Assembly (NCBI RefSeq): GCF_029894335.1
Contig: NZ_JARXZC010000001.1
Coordinates: 186,001 to 250,000, forward strand
DNA length: 64,000 nucleotides
Reading direction: 5' to 3'
Source of the DNA: Kitasatospora sp. MAP5-34
Lineage (GTDB): Bacteria; Actinomycetota; Actinomycetes; Streptomycetales; Streptomycetaceae
This document shows positions 1-7,710 of the stretch, in pieces (position 1 is the stretch's first letter; each line of letters starts with the position of its first letter). The translations under genes were made by a program, and so were the position numbers. Below the pieces are notes generated by a model. It was given only the letters and a program-made list of their open reading frames with translations, searched no databases and was not told where the DNA came from.

Positions 1-831
1 CCCGATCGCGGTGGTGTAGTCCCGCAGGGCGTCGTCGGTGTGCCCGAGCGCGGCCTCCGCCCTGGCCTTCCCGGCCACCGCCGGGGTGTACGACGGGTCG
101 GCCCTCAGAGCCTGCTGGTACCCCGCCAATGCCACGTCCGGCTTGCCCGCGTTCCGCTCGAGCTCGGCCATCTGGTAGCGGCAGAACGCCTGGTCGGAGG
201 GGTCGAAGGCGCCGTCCAGCGCCTGCTGGAGCGCCTGCCTGGCCTCGGCGGACCGGCCGTGCTGCTCCAGGTCGTAGGCGGCGCGGGTGAACGCGGCCGT
301 GCCGGGGTGGCGGTCCAGCAGGGCCTGGACGGCCTCGGTCGCGCCCTGGTCGTCGCCGAGTTGGGTACGGGCGTCGGCCAGCACCGCGTACGCCTGCCAG
401 TGGTAGGGGGAGGCGGTGATCACCTGCCCGGCGAGGTCGCGGGCCTCGGCGAACAGGTGGCGGGCGTTGGCCAGCGTGCCCAGACCGGTCAGCGCGTCCA
501 CGTTCGCCTGCGGCGACAGGGTCAGCGAGCGGTGCAGTGCCTCGTCGGCCTTCGGGTAGTAGGAGGGGTCGGAGGTCAGCCGGGCCTGCTCCACGTACAG
601 CGCGCCCAGACCGGCCCAGGAGTTCGCGTCGTCGGGGCGTTCGCGCAGCCGGGCCTGGTCGGTGGCGATGGCCTGCGCGACCGTACCGTCCGGGCCGGGC
701 GTCCGGGCGTCGCGCCAGGCGGTGCCGTTCGGGGGCGGGGTGGTCCGGGGCACGTCGTCGCGCAGGGCGCCGACGGCGACGAGGCAGCCGCAGAGCGCGG
801 CGGTGGTCAGCAGCAGGGGGAGTCGGCGCAT
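1..831 (-). CDS. TPR-repeat exported protein (3' end outside window)
   Basis: The reverse strand reads open from an ATG at 831 to the window edge (277 codons, no stop), so the C terminus is missing. A GAGGA ribosome site lies about 8 nt upstream. Residues 1-25 form a hydrophobic segment beginning MRRLPLLLTTAALCGC, fitting a signal or lipoprotein signal. The body is built of tetratricopeptide-like helices, with repeated patterns such as NSWAGLGALYVEQAR and ALGHTDDALRDY. TPR proteins are scaffolds rather than enzymes. It lies downstream of the DUF4331 gene on the same strand, so the two are probably co-transcribed; TPR-DUF4331 pairing is familiar in streptomycetes. The exact role is unknown. 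Confidence 0.8.
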   Translation of the reverse strand, partial: MRRLPLLLTTAALCGCLVAVGALRDDVPRTTPPPNGTAWRDARTPGPDGTVAQAIATDQARLRERPDDANSWAGLGALYVEQARLTSDPSYYPKADEALHRSLTLSPQANVDALTGLGTLANARHLFAEARDLAGQVITASPYHWQAYAVLADARTQLGDDQGATEAVQALLDRHPGTAAFTRAAYDLEQHGRSAEARQALQQALDGAFDPSDQAFCRYQMAELERNAGKPDVALAGYQQALRADPSYTPAVAGKARAEAALGHTDDALRDYTTAIG

Positions 832-876
832 CCGGAGTCCTCGGGTCGTGGGTCGGTGCACGCGGAGCGGACGCTC

Positions 877-930
877 GGGGCAACCGGGGCAACCGGGGCA
901 ACCGGGGCAGCCGGGGCAACCGGGGCAGCC
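877..930. repeat. Six tandem 9-bp units (minisatellite)
   Basis: GGGGCAACC is repeated six times head to tail, two units reading GGGGCAGCC. It fills much of the 124-bp gap between the DUF4331 stop and the TPR start, that is, the 5' leader of the TPR gene if the two form an operon. The 9-bp period would encode a 3-residue repeat, but no supported gene reads through it. Confidence 0.9.
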
Positions 931-955
931 GGAGCGCCCGCCCGCGCGGGTGGTC

Positions 956-2422
956 CTACTTCGGCTGGTTCACCGCCTTGGCGTACGGCAGCGCGAGGTA
1001 CGGGAACTTGGCGCCGAACGGCTTGTCGGGCCCGTCGACCCCGTCACCGGCGGCGAGCGCGGGGATCAGGTGGCCCGGGGTCGCGCCCTCCATCACCTGC
1101 AGGGCGATGTCGATGACGTCGTCGCCGGGACGGCGGCCGTTCGGGAAGCCCTGGAAGTCGCCCTTGAGCAGGCCGAGCCGGTCCGGCTTCGGGGTGACGG
1201 GGGTGGACATGTTCAGCCGCAGTTCCTCGGCGGGCACGAAGTTGGCCGGGTCGGCGTCCTGGTTCATCAACTGGGAGTTGAGGTCCACGGCGAACGGGCC
1301 GTCGGCGGCCTTCGCGATCCCGGTCAGGAAGATCTCCTGGAGGTCGGTGCGCGGCGTGGCCGGGGCCTTGAGACCGTAGATCGCCTGGACCAGCTCGGGC
1401 ACCTCCGGGTCCAGTACCTTGGCGACCAGCGCGGGCTGGTTGTGGTCCTCCGAGGGCGGGAGCGCGTTGAACGCGTCCTTCAGCCCGGCCGGTACGACCA
1501 CCTCGTTGATCAGCGGGTTGCCCAGGCGCGACACCTGGACGTGCGGACCGACGGGCTTCTGCTCACCCGGGGAGAGCTTCAGGGTCTGCTTCTCGGTGGT
1601 GCTCCACACCCCGATGACCGGGTTGCGGGTGGTGTCGCCCTTGAGTGCGAGCTTGCTCTTCGGGATCTGCAGGGCGACGGAGTTGACGTTGTATCCGGCC
1701 AGGGTGTTCTGGCCGGTCTCCTTGAGGTTCGCGCCGTACAGCAGGTCGAAGACGCGCAGGTCCAGGAAGAACGGGTCGGCCGCCTGGGTCGCCACCGTCT
1801 GCCCGCCGCCCGGGAGCTGGACGGTGGCCTGGTCGCGGAGCGGGTTGTAGTCGGGCATCGAGGTGGGGCCCGTCCGGGACGGCGCGACGCTGCCGTTCTC
1901 GACCAGGGTGACCGGCTCGCAGCCCGGGCGGAGCTCCTGCAGCGTGTAGTACTGGTGGAAGAGCAGCGTCGGGTCGGTGAGGTTCTTCACGACGCCGTTG
2001 TTGTAGAGGAAGGTGTTGTCGCCGCGCCGGTCGTCGGTGCGGAACGTCCACCGGTAGGTGATGTCGGGGTTGCCGGTGCCCTGGGAGTCGATGTGGATGT
2101 CGTAGTGCGCGCCGTCGGCCCAGGGGTAGAAGTTCGGGCCGCCGTTCGGCTCCTGGAACGGGAACCAGTTGGCGATCAGCGTGACGGTGTCCGGCTTGTC
2201 CGGGCTGGTGAACGCGTACACGTCGGTGTTGTCGACCTGCGGGTCGGCGGCGATCAGCGGCGCCTCGCGGTGGCTGGAGGCGGTGCTGACACCGGCTCCG
2301 GGGCCGGCGAGGGCGCTGGTGGCGAGGGCGACGCTCATCACGGTCAGCAGCGCGGCGGTGCGGGCGGTGGAGCTGGATCGGATGGTGGAGCTGGGGTGGG
2401 TGCTTCTGCGCGGGGCCTTCAT
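956..2422 (-). CDS. DUF4331 secreted protein
   Basis: 488-residue exported protein. From the ATG at 2422 there is a basic, hydrophobic leader (about residues 1-45, ending near ALAGPGAGVSTA), then the DUF4331 hallmark SSHREAPLIAADPQ with DNTDVYAF. The domain covers essentially the rest. DUF4331 proteins are secreted and of unknown activity; their opening motif suggests a bound metal but this is not shown. A longer frame reaches 2530 but the added N terminus is low-complexity and lacks a signal, so 2422 is preferred. It probably forms an operon with the TPR gene downstream and diverges from the metal transporter at 2866. Confidence 0.88.
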   Translation of the reverse strand: MKAPRRSTHPSSTIRSSSTARTAALLTVMSVALATSALAGPGAGVSTASSHREAPLIAADPQVDNTDVYAFTSPDKPDTVTLIANWFPFQEPNGGPNFYPWADGAHYDIHIDSQGTGNPDITYRWTFRTDDRRGDNTFLYNNGVVKNLTDPTLLFHQYYTLQELRPGCEPVTLVENGSVAPSRTGPTSMPDYNPLRDQATVQLPGGGQTVATQAADPFFLDLRVFDLLYGANLKETGQNTLAGYNVNSVALQIPKSKLALKGDTTRNPVIGVWSTTEKQTLKLSPGEQKPVGPHVQVSRLGNPLINEVVVPAGLKDAFNALPPSEDHNQPALVAKVLDPEVPELVQAIYGLKAPATPRTDLQEIFLTGIAKAADGPFAVDLNSQLMNQDADPANFVPAEELRLNMSTPVTPKPDRLGLLKGDFQGFPNGRRPGDDVIDIALQVMEGATPGHLIPALAAGDGVDGPDKPFGAKFPYLALPYAKAVNQPK

Positions 2423-2865
2423 CGTCTGGGGTGCTCGCTTCCGTTGGGGGCATGGTCTGCTCGGGGATGGGGCCGGCGATCGGCCGCTGTGGGCACTGTG
2501 AACCGGATGCCGTGAAGAGTTCGGGTACACGCGATGGCCGGATTGCCGGGCTCACCCGCTCGGTCCAGTGGCTTCACCCGGGCAGCCGCAGCCGCAGCCG
2601 GGTCCGTACGACGGGACGGGTTGGCGGGTCGGCGGGTCGGCGGGTGGAGGGGCCAGGACGGGAACGGGTGATCCCGAGTCGAGCTGACGATCGATCAGCT
2701 GAAGGCCAGTGGGATGAACCGGCCCGCCGGACGGGTGATGTCGGCGGCCGAGACGTCCTGCTGACGGCCGTCCGGCCCGAACACTGTGGACGTTCGGCGC
2801 GTGGCACCCGGGCGGAAGGCCCGCAGCCCGCGCATCGCCCGCTGGATCGAAGTCGGAGGCAGTGC
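2423..2865. promoter_or_regulatory. Divergent intergenic region (DUF4331 / NicO)
   Basis: 443 bp without a supported gene, separating two divergent transcription units, so it should hold both promoters. The only visible structure is a run of GGCGGGTC-type direct repeats at about 2624-2650 and CAGCCG triplet repeats near 2582-2600. Open frames crossing it are extensions of the flanking genes and lack protein features. Confidence 0.5.
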
Positions 2866-4512
2866 GTGGCAGTTCTCAAGTCCCTTGCACGCACGGGAGT
2901 TGCGGTCGGAGGTGCGCTCTGGTTGCTGACGGCGCTCGCTCCCGAGGCGGGGGCCCATCCGCTCGGGAACTTCTCGGTCAACCACTACGTCGGCTTCACG
3001 CTGCACACCGACCGGATCGAGGCCCTGGCCGTCACCGACACCGCCGAGATCCCGACCCTGCAGGAGCAGGCGCAGATCGACCGCGACGGCAACGGCACGG
3101 TGGACGATGCCGAGCGCGCCGCGTGGGCCGCGACGCAGTGCGCACAGGCCGCGCAGCGCCTGAGCGTGACGGCGGAGAGCGGGGGCAGGGCCGTCGCCGT
3201 CCCGTGGACGGTGCGGTCGCAGCTCTTCGAGTACCGGGACGGCGCGGCCGGTCTGCGGACCAGCCGGCTGGAGTGCGGGTTGGAGGCCCCGCTGCGGATC
3301 GCCGGGAGCGGCACCCGCTTCCAGGTCTCGACCGGGGTGGACCCGACGCGGGTGGGCTGGAACGAGATCACCGCACGTGGCGACGGTGTCCGGCTGGACC
3401 ACTCCGACGTGCCGGAAACGTCGGTTTCCGGCCAACTGACCAACTACCCGAGGGATCTGCTGGACAACCCCCGAGGCGTCACCCGGGCCTCGTTCGCCGC
3501 GACCCCCGGCTCCGGCCCGTCCTCGGGCGCGGCCTCGGCGTCCGGTTCGGGCTTCGGGATCTCCGCGAGCGGCCCTTCAAGGTGGATCGCGGCGCTCAAC
3601 AGCAAGGTCGTCGCACTCGGCGGCGCCCGGCGGCTGACCGTGCCGGTGGGCCTTCTCGCGGTGCTGCTGTCCATCGTGCTCGGAGCCGGTCACGCCCTGC
3701 TGCCCGGCCACGGGAAGGCGGTGATGGCCGCGTACCTGGCAGGGCGGCGCGGCCGTACCCGCGATGCGATCACCGTCGGCGCGACGGTGACGGTGACGCA
3801 CACCGCCGGAGTGCTGGTGCTGGGGTTGTGCCTGACGGCCTTCTCGTCCCTGGCCGGGGATCGGGTGCTCGGCTGGCTCGGGGTGGTCAGTGGCGCACTG
3901 GTGGCACTGGTCGGCGGTGGGTTGCTGCTCGGCGCGGTGCGGCGGCTCCGGGCGGGTGGCGAACGGGCTGGCGGTGAGGCGCTGTTGCCAGTTGCGGAGC
4001 GCGAGTTGGTGGCGGCCGGGGCGGGGGCGGTGACCCACGGGCACCACGAGCACCACGAGCACGGGGTTGGGCACGAGCACGAGGAACGGCACGAGGAGGC
4101 GCACGGCCACACGCATCGCCACGGGCTGTTCGGACGTGCCCATCATCATCACCACCACGAGCCCGATCAACCCGCCCGCCCGCTCGGGAAGGGCGGGCTG
4201 ATCGGGCTGGGTATCGCGGGCGGGCTGGTGCCGAGCCCCTCGGCGCTGGTCGTCCTGTTGGGCGCGGTCGCGCTGGGACGGACGCTGTTCGGCGCGACCC
4301 TGGTCGTTGCGTACGGGCTCGGCATGGCCGGTACGCTCACCGCCGTCGGCCTGCTGATCGTGCGGCTGGGCGACCGCTTCGCGGGGGCGGCGGACCGGCC
4401 GGTGGTGCGGCGGCTGCGCCGGATCGCACCGTACACGGCGGCGTCGACGGCGCTGCTCGTCCTGGTGGTGGGGACGGGTCTGCTGATCCGCAGCCTGCCG
4501 GCCGCGCTGTGA
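2866..4512 (+). CDS. NicO-family Ni/Co transporter with exported EF-hand-like domain
   Basis: 548 residues from GTG 2866, chosen because GGAGG sits 6 nt upstream. A signal-like segment (residues 1-30, to PEAGA) is followed by an extracytoplasmic domain of about 200 residues that includes the EF-hand-like loop DRDGNGTVDD. After about residue 240 there are six predicted membrane segments with the NicO/HoxN-type motif HALLPGHGKAVMAAYL, and a cytoplasmic loop very rich in His and Glu (about residues 385-430, ending in six consecutive His) for metal binding. This architecture fits nickel/cobalt (RcnA/NicO) transport, more likely efflux than uptake, but the direction is inferred. It overlaps the next gene by 4 nt. 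Confidence 0.8.
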   Translation: MAVLKSLARTGVAVGGALWLLTALAPEAGAHPLGNFSVNHYVGFTLHTDRIEALAVTDTAEIPTLQEQAQIDRDGNGTVDDAERAAWAATQCAQAAQRLSVTAESGGRAVAVPWTVRSQLFEYRDGAAGLRTSRLECGLEAPLRIAGSGTRFQVSTGVDPTRVGWNEITARGDGVRLDHSDVPETSVSGQLTNYPRDLLDNPRGVTRASFAATPGSGPSSGAASASGSGFGISASGPSRWIAALNSKVVALGGARRLTVPVGLLAVLLSIVLGAGHALLPGHGKAVMAAYLAGRRGRTRDAITVGATVTVTHTAGVLVLGLCLTAFSSLAGDRVLGWLGVVSGALVALVGGGLLLGAVRRLRAGGERAGGEALLPVAERELVAAGAGAVTHGHHEHHEHGVGHEHEERHEEAHGHTHRHGLFGRAHHHHHHEPDQPARPLGKGGLIGLGIAGGLVPSPSALVVLLGAVALGRTLFGATLVVAYGLGMAGTLTAVGLLIVRLGDRFAGAADRPVVRRLRRIAPYTAASTALLVLVVGTGLLIRSLPAAL

Positions 4513-4838
4513 GGCGCGCCGCGCTGTGGCTGGCGCCGGCCCTGCTGCTCGTACCGTTCACGGCGTCCTGTGACCCGGCCGGCAGCGGCAGTTTCGACGC
4601 GCAGCCGTCGACGCCCTCGCCCACCTGCCTCGCGCACCAGACCGGGACACCCGACAAGCGCTACACCGGTGGCGAGAACTCCGACCCGTTGGCCGTCCTC
4701 GAGCTGATGCGGTTCTACACGGCGAACGGCACGAAGGTGTTCTGCGACGGCAGGCCGCCCACCGAGGCCGACAAGCGCTGGACAACGCTGTACGTCACCC
4801 TCGGCGGTGACCCGGTACACCTCGGCCAGTCGCACTGA
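4509..4838 (+). CDS. Small exported/lipoprotein-like protein
   Basis: 109 residues starting at a GTG that overlaps the stop of the transporter gene (GTGA), a sign of translational coupling. The leader MRRAALWLAPALLLVP is followed by FTASC, an imperfect lipobox, so it is probably a lipoprotein. The mature part is polar, contains CLAH and FCDG cysteines, and matches no family I recognise. Its coupling to the metal transporter suggests an extracytoplasmic partner role. It is followed directly by a strong terminator. Confidence 0.7.
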   Translation: MRRAALWLAPALLLVPFTASCDPAGSGSFDAQPSTPSPTCLAHQTGTPDKRYTGGENSDPLAVLELMRFYTANGTKVFCDGRPPTEADKRWTTLYVTLGGDPVHLGQSH

Positions 4839-4857
4839 CTGACTGGCCGAAGACGTG

Positions 4858-4893
4858 GCAGGGGCGATGCTGTCCTGACAGCATCGCCCCTGC
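4858..4893 (+). terminator. Intrinsic terminator after transporter operon
   Basis: Perfect 16-bp inverted repeat (GCAGGGGCGATGCTGT and its complement) with a 4-nt loop CCTG, located 19 nt past the stop of the lipoprotein gene. There is no U tract, as is usual in high-GC actinomycetes. Confidence 0.88.
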
Positions 4894-5089
4894 GCGTATC
4901 CGTCTGCGGCGCGCTGCGTTCTTCGGCAAGACATGGCTGAACACTGGACGGATGTTGGAACGGCAGTTATCCTGCCCATGCATCAACGGCCAATGGCAAA
5001 AAGCATTCTGATGCGACGTTATCACATGAAGCCAAGATCCCGCAAGCCCCCGCAGGCCTGGCCTGTCTACCGCCCGGAAGGTTCAAGAC

Positions 5090-6001
5090 ATGACTACAGA
5101 GACCATCAACGCTGCAGCCGCAGGCACTTGGCAGCTCGGCGACCTGACGGTCAATCGGATCGGCTTCGGCGCGATGCGCCTGACGCAGCACGGACCCGCT
5201 TTCGCGGGCGACAGCACCCCGAGCGATCGCAATCGCGCAATCGCCGTGCTGCGTCGGGCGGTTGAGCTCGGCGTGAACCATATCGACACCGCCTCCTTCT
5301 ACTTCTCGGCGCTGCGCTCGGCCAACGAGCTGATCAACAGTGCGCTGGCCCCCTACTCCGACGAGCTCGTCATCACCACCAAGGTCGGGCCGGGCCGGGG
5401 TCCGTCGGGTGCGTGGCTGCCGCATGCCACCCCGGAGCAACTGCGCGGCCAGGTCGAGGAGAACCTGCGCCAGCTCGGCCGCGACCACCTCGATGTGGTG
5501 AACCTCCGTATTCTCGGCACCGCTTCGATCGCCGAGCGTTTCGGCGCGTTGGCCGAACTCCGCGAGGCCGGCCTCATCCGCCACCTGGGCCTCTCCAACA
5601 TCACCGCCGAACACCTCGCCGAGGCGCAGGCCATCGCGCCGGTGGTCTGCGTGCAGAACCGCTACAGCCTCGACTCGCGCCACGCGGGTTCCGACGAACT
5701 CCTGCGCAGCTGCGGTGAACAGGGCATCGCCTTCGTGCCCTTCTTCGCCATTGCGGGTGACGGGCGCGCGGCGGGTGCGACCGAGGCCGAGCGTGCCGAG
5801 GTGCTCGCCGTCGCCCGGGCGCACGGTGCCTCGCCCGCGCAGGTCCGGCTGGCCTGGACGTTGCAGTGTGGGCCGCACGTGCTGGCCATCCCGGGCACCG
5901 GCAACCCGGATCACCTGGTGGAGAACGTTGCCGCCGGTGCGCTGCGGCTCTCGTCGGAGGAGCTGGCTCAGCTGGAGTCCGTCGGTGCGGGTGATGAGTG
6001 A
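5090..6001 (+). CDS. Aldo/keto reductase
   Basis: 303 residues, ATG 5090 with GGAAGG 9 nt upstream. It has the TIM-barrel AKR pattern: GFGAMRL near the N terminus, DTASFY with the catalytic Asp and Tyr, VITTKVGPG with the catalytic Lys, GLSNITAEHL, and the C-terminal NADPH site around VLAIPGTGNPDHLVEN. The usual catalytic His position reads VVNLRIL rather than IH, a change common in this actinobacterial subgroup. It should reduce aldehydes or ketones with NADPH in the cytosol; the natural substrate is unknown. The 196 bp upstream probably contains its promoter. Confidence 0.9.
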   Translation: MTTETINAAAAGTWQLGDLTVNRIGFGAMRLTQHGPAFAGDSTPSDRNRAIAVLRRAVELGVNHIDTASFYFSALRSANELINSALAPYSDELVITTKVGPGRGPSGAWLPHATPEQLRGQVEENLRQLGRDHLDVVNLRILGTASIAERFGALAELREAGLIRHLGLSNITAEHLAEAQAIAPVVCVQNRYSLDSRHAGSDELLRSCGEQGIAFVPFFAIAGDGRAAGATEAERAEVLAVARAHGASPAQVRLAWTLQCGPHVLAIPGTGNPDHLVENVAAGALRLSSEELAQLESVGAGDE

Positions 6002-6063
6002 GCGACGGCAGTTGCTGCCGGTGGACCCGTGACCTCGACCCCCGATCCGGCGTTGAGCGGGCT

Positions 6064-6291
6064 ATGAAGAAGCGAAGCATGCTCGCCGTTGCGTCCCTCG
6101 CCGCCGGGGTGGTGGCCTCCCTCACCGCACCCAGTGCGCACGCGAGTTCGGCGCAGCGGGGCACTGATCTCCCGGGTGCTCCGGGCGTCCTGAGCACGGC
6201 CGGTCTGCACGGCGTGATCGACGCCGCCAGGGGCGGCGGCGAGACCCCGCACGACCTCGCGGCGGGCCGTCCCGACCGCCCGCGCCACTGA
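6064..6291 (+). CDS. Small secreted protein
   Basis: 75 residues from ATG 6064. MKKRSMLAVASLAAGVVASL is a standard signal peptide with cleavage expected near SAHA-SS. The mature peptide is only about 48 residues, Gly/Pro/Arg-rich with no cysteines. The ribosome site is weak (GAGCGG) and a 5998 start in the same frame is possible but adds no signal. No family was recognised. It sits just before a strong hairpin. Confidence 0.6.
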   Translation: MKKRSMLAVASLAAGVVASLTAPSAHASSAQRGTDLPGAPGVLSTAGLHGVIDAARGGGETPHDLAAGRPDRPRH

Positions 6292-6295
6292 CCCG

Positions 6296-6350
6296 GGTGT
6301 GGGGCGGTGCGGCGGGCGTCGTACTCGCGCCTGCCGCACCACCCCACACC
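6296..6350. terminator. Bidirectional hairpin terminator
   Basis: Long inverted repeat with arms GGTGTGGGG-C-GGTGCGGC and GCCGCACC-A-CCCCACACC (17 paired bases, one C/A mismatch). It lies between the convergent small secreted protein gene and the ABC binding-protein gene, so it can serve both. Confidence 0.85.
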
Positions 6351-6370
6351 ACCCCCGGCCGTCCGGACGG

Positions 6371-7312
6371 TCAGAGGCCGCCGTTGACGACTGCGCTCTG
6401 GACGGCGCCCGGGTGGGCGTTCCACTTGTCGAGGATCTTGTCGTACTCGCCGTCGAGGATCAGCTGGTCCAGCGCCTTGGCCAGCACGTCGCGTAGCGCC
6501 GACTCGGTCTTGTTCAGCGTCAGCCCGTACGGACCGGGTTCGAGCTGGCCCCCGGTGAGCTGGAACCTTGTTCCGGCCTGCGCGGAACGGGTGTTGTACG
6601 CGGCTATCGGGTAGTCGTTCAGGTCGGCCACGGCGGTGCCGGCGGCGACCTCGCTGAGGGCCTGGTCGTCGGTGTCGAGCAGGTCGATCCGCAGCGGCTT
6701 GGAGATCCTGTCGCAGGCCGGCGCCTGACGTTGGGCGATCTCGGCCTGGATGGTGCCCCGCTGCACCGCGACGGTGTGCCCGCACAGGTCGTCCAGCGAG
6801 TTGATGCCGACCGGGTTCCCGTTCTTCACCAGGATCGAGGTACCGGTGACGAAGTAGTCGACGAAGTCGACGCCGGGGTTCGCCTGCTGGCCGCTGTCGT
6901 CGGTGCCGTTCTGGCGCTGCTGGGTGTCGATGACGGCCGACATCGCCAGGTCGATCTGCTTCGCCTGGACGGCCGGGATCAGCTTGTCGAACGGCATGTC
7001 CACGAACTGGACACGTAGGCCGAGGTAGTTGCCGAGGGCGGTGGCGAGGTCCGGATCGAGCCCGGCGGGCGCCGAGTTCTGGTCCTTGAAGTCGACCGGC
7101 GCGTAGTTGAGGTTCGAGCCGATCTTCAGGACTCCGGCGGCTCGGACCGCGTGCGGGAGCTTGGCGCGCAGTGCGGCGGAGGTGTTGTCCTGGCCGCCGG
7201 CCGGGGCGGCGTTGGTGCCGCAGCCGGACAGGAGCAGCCCGCCCGCGCCGACTACGGCGACGGCGCGTACGGACCGCACGCGGGCGCGTGGGGACATGAG
7301 GGTGACGTGCAC
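6371..7312 (-). CDS. Amino-acid ABC transporter substrate-binding lipoprotein
   Basis: 313 residues from GTG 7312 (AGGA about 12 nt upstream); an in-frame ATG at 7297 is the alternative. The leader ends in the lipobox LLLSGC, so the protein is a lipoprotein. The mature part is a type II periplasmic-binding (SBP_bac_3) fold: LKIGSNLNYAPVDF, GLDPDLATALG, VDMPFDKLIPAVQAKQIDLA, and a C-terminal DQLILDGEYDKILDKW. This family binds polar or acidic amino acids for ABC uptake. No permease or ATPase gene is adjacent, so it must work with distant partners or act as an orphan sensor. Confidence 0.88.
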   Translation of the reverse strand: MHVTLMSPRARVRSVRAVAVVGAGGLLLSGCGTNAAPAGGQDNTSAALRAKLPHAVRAAGVLKIGSNLNYAPVDFKDQNSAPAGLDPDLATALGNYLGLRVQFVDMPFDKLIPAVQAKQIDLAMSAVIDTQQRQNGTDDSGQQANPGVDFVDYFVTGTSILVKNGNPVGINSLDDLCGHTVAVQRGTIQAEIAQRQAPACDRISKPLRIDLLDTDDQALSEVAAGTAVADLNDYPIAAYNTRSAQAGTRFQLTGGQLEPGPYGLTLNKTESALRDVLAKALDQLILDGEYDKILDKWNAHPGAVQSAVVNGGL

Positions 7313-7604
7313 GGTGGTGGTTCTTCCTGAGGGAGGGAAGGGAGGAAGCGCCGCCGGGGGCTGCTGGGGTGCGCAAGGGCGGACCTCTTCTGGTGCCCTG
7401 GTGGTCGCGGAAGGGATGGAGCGCGGCCAGCTCGGCGGAGGTCCGCCACCGGGGACGGAACTCGGATCATCGCACTTCAGAAGGTCGTGGTCGCCGCCGG
7501 GTCTCGGTTCTGGTAAGTGACCGACGGGTAGCAGACCGACTGGTCGGCGGGCGTTCGGTCGGTGGATCGGCGGGCGCTGAGGAGGGCTCCCGGCGTCCGG
7601 GCTC

Positions 7605-7633
7605 TTGTCCACAGGTGCCCGGCTGGCTAGGTT
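7605..7633 (+). promoter_or_regulatory. Promoter for the amidase gene
   Basis: TTGTCC (7605-7610), 17-bp spacer, TAGGTT (7628-7633) match the vegetative actinomycete pattern. Transcription should begin near 7640, where CCCGGG is repeated three times (7641-7663), giving a self-complementary block in the leader. The wider 7313-7710 gap separates divergent genes. Confidence 0.55.
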
Positions 7634-7710
7634 GACGCCGGCGCCCGGGCCCGGGCCCGGGTACCGGCAGCTGGCGTACGGTGCGACCGGCACCGGGCAG
7701 GGGAGTGGCG

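Noticed and set aside
877..930. CRISPR array
   Set aside because: Units are 9 bp, contiguous, with no spacers. The same applies to 25363-25416 and 27930-27977.
2431..2865. 145-residue N-terminal extension of the NicO gene
   Set aside because: It has no ribosome site, low-complexity Arg/Gly codons and would destroy the signal peptide that begins at GTG 2866.
7681..7710. Upstream GTG start for the amidase
   Set aside because: GGGGAG is properly spaced only for ATG 7711 and the extra ten residues are Pro/Arg-rich.
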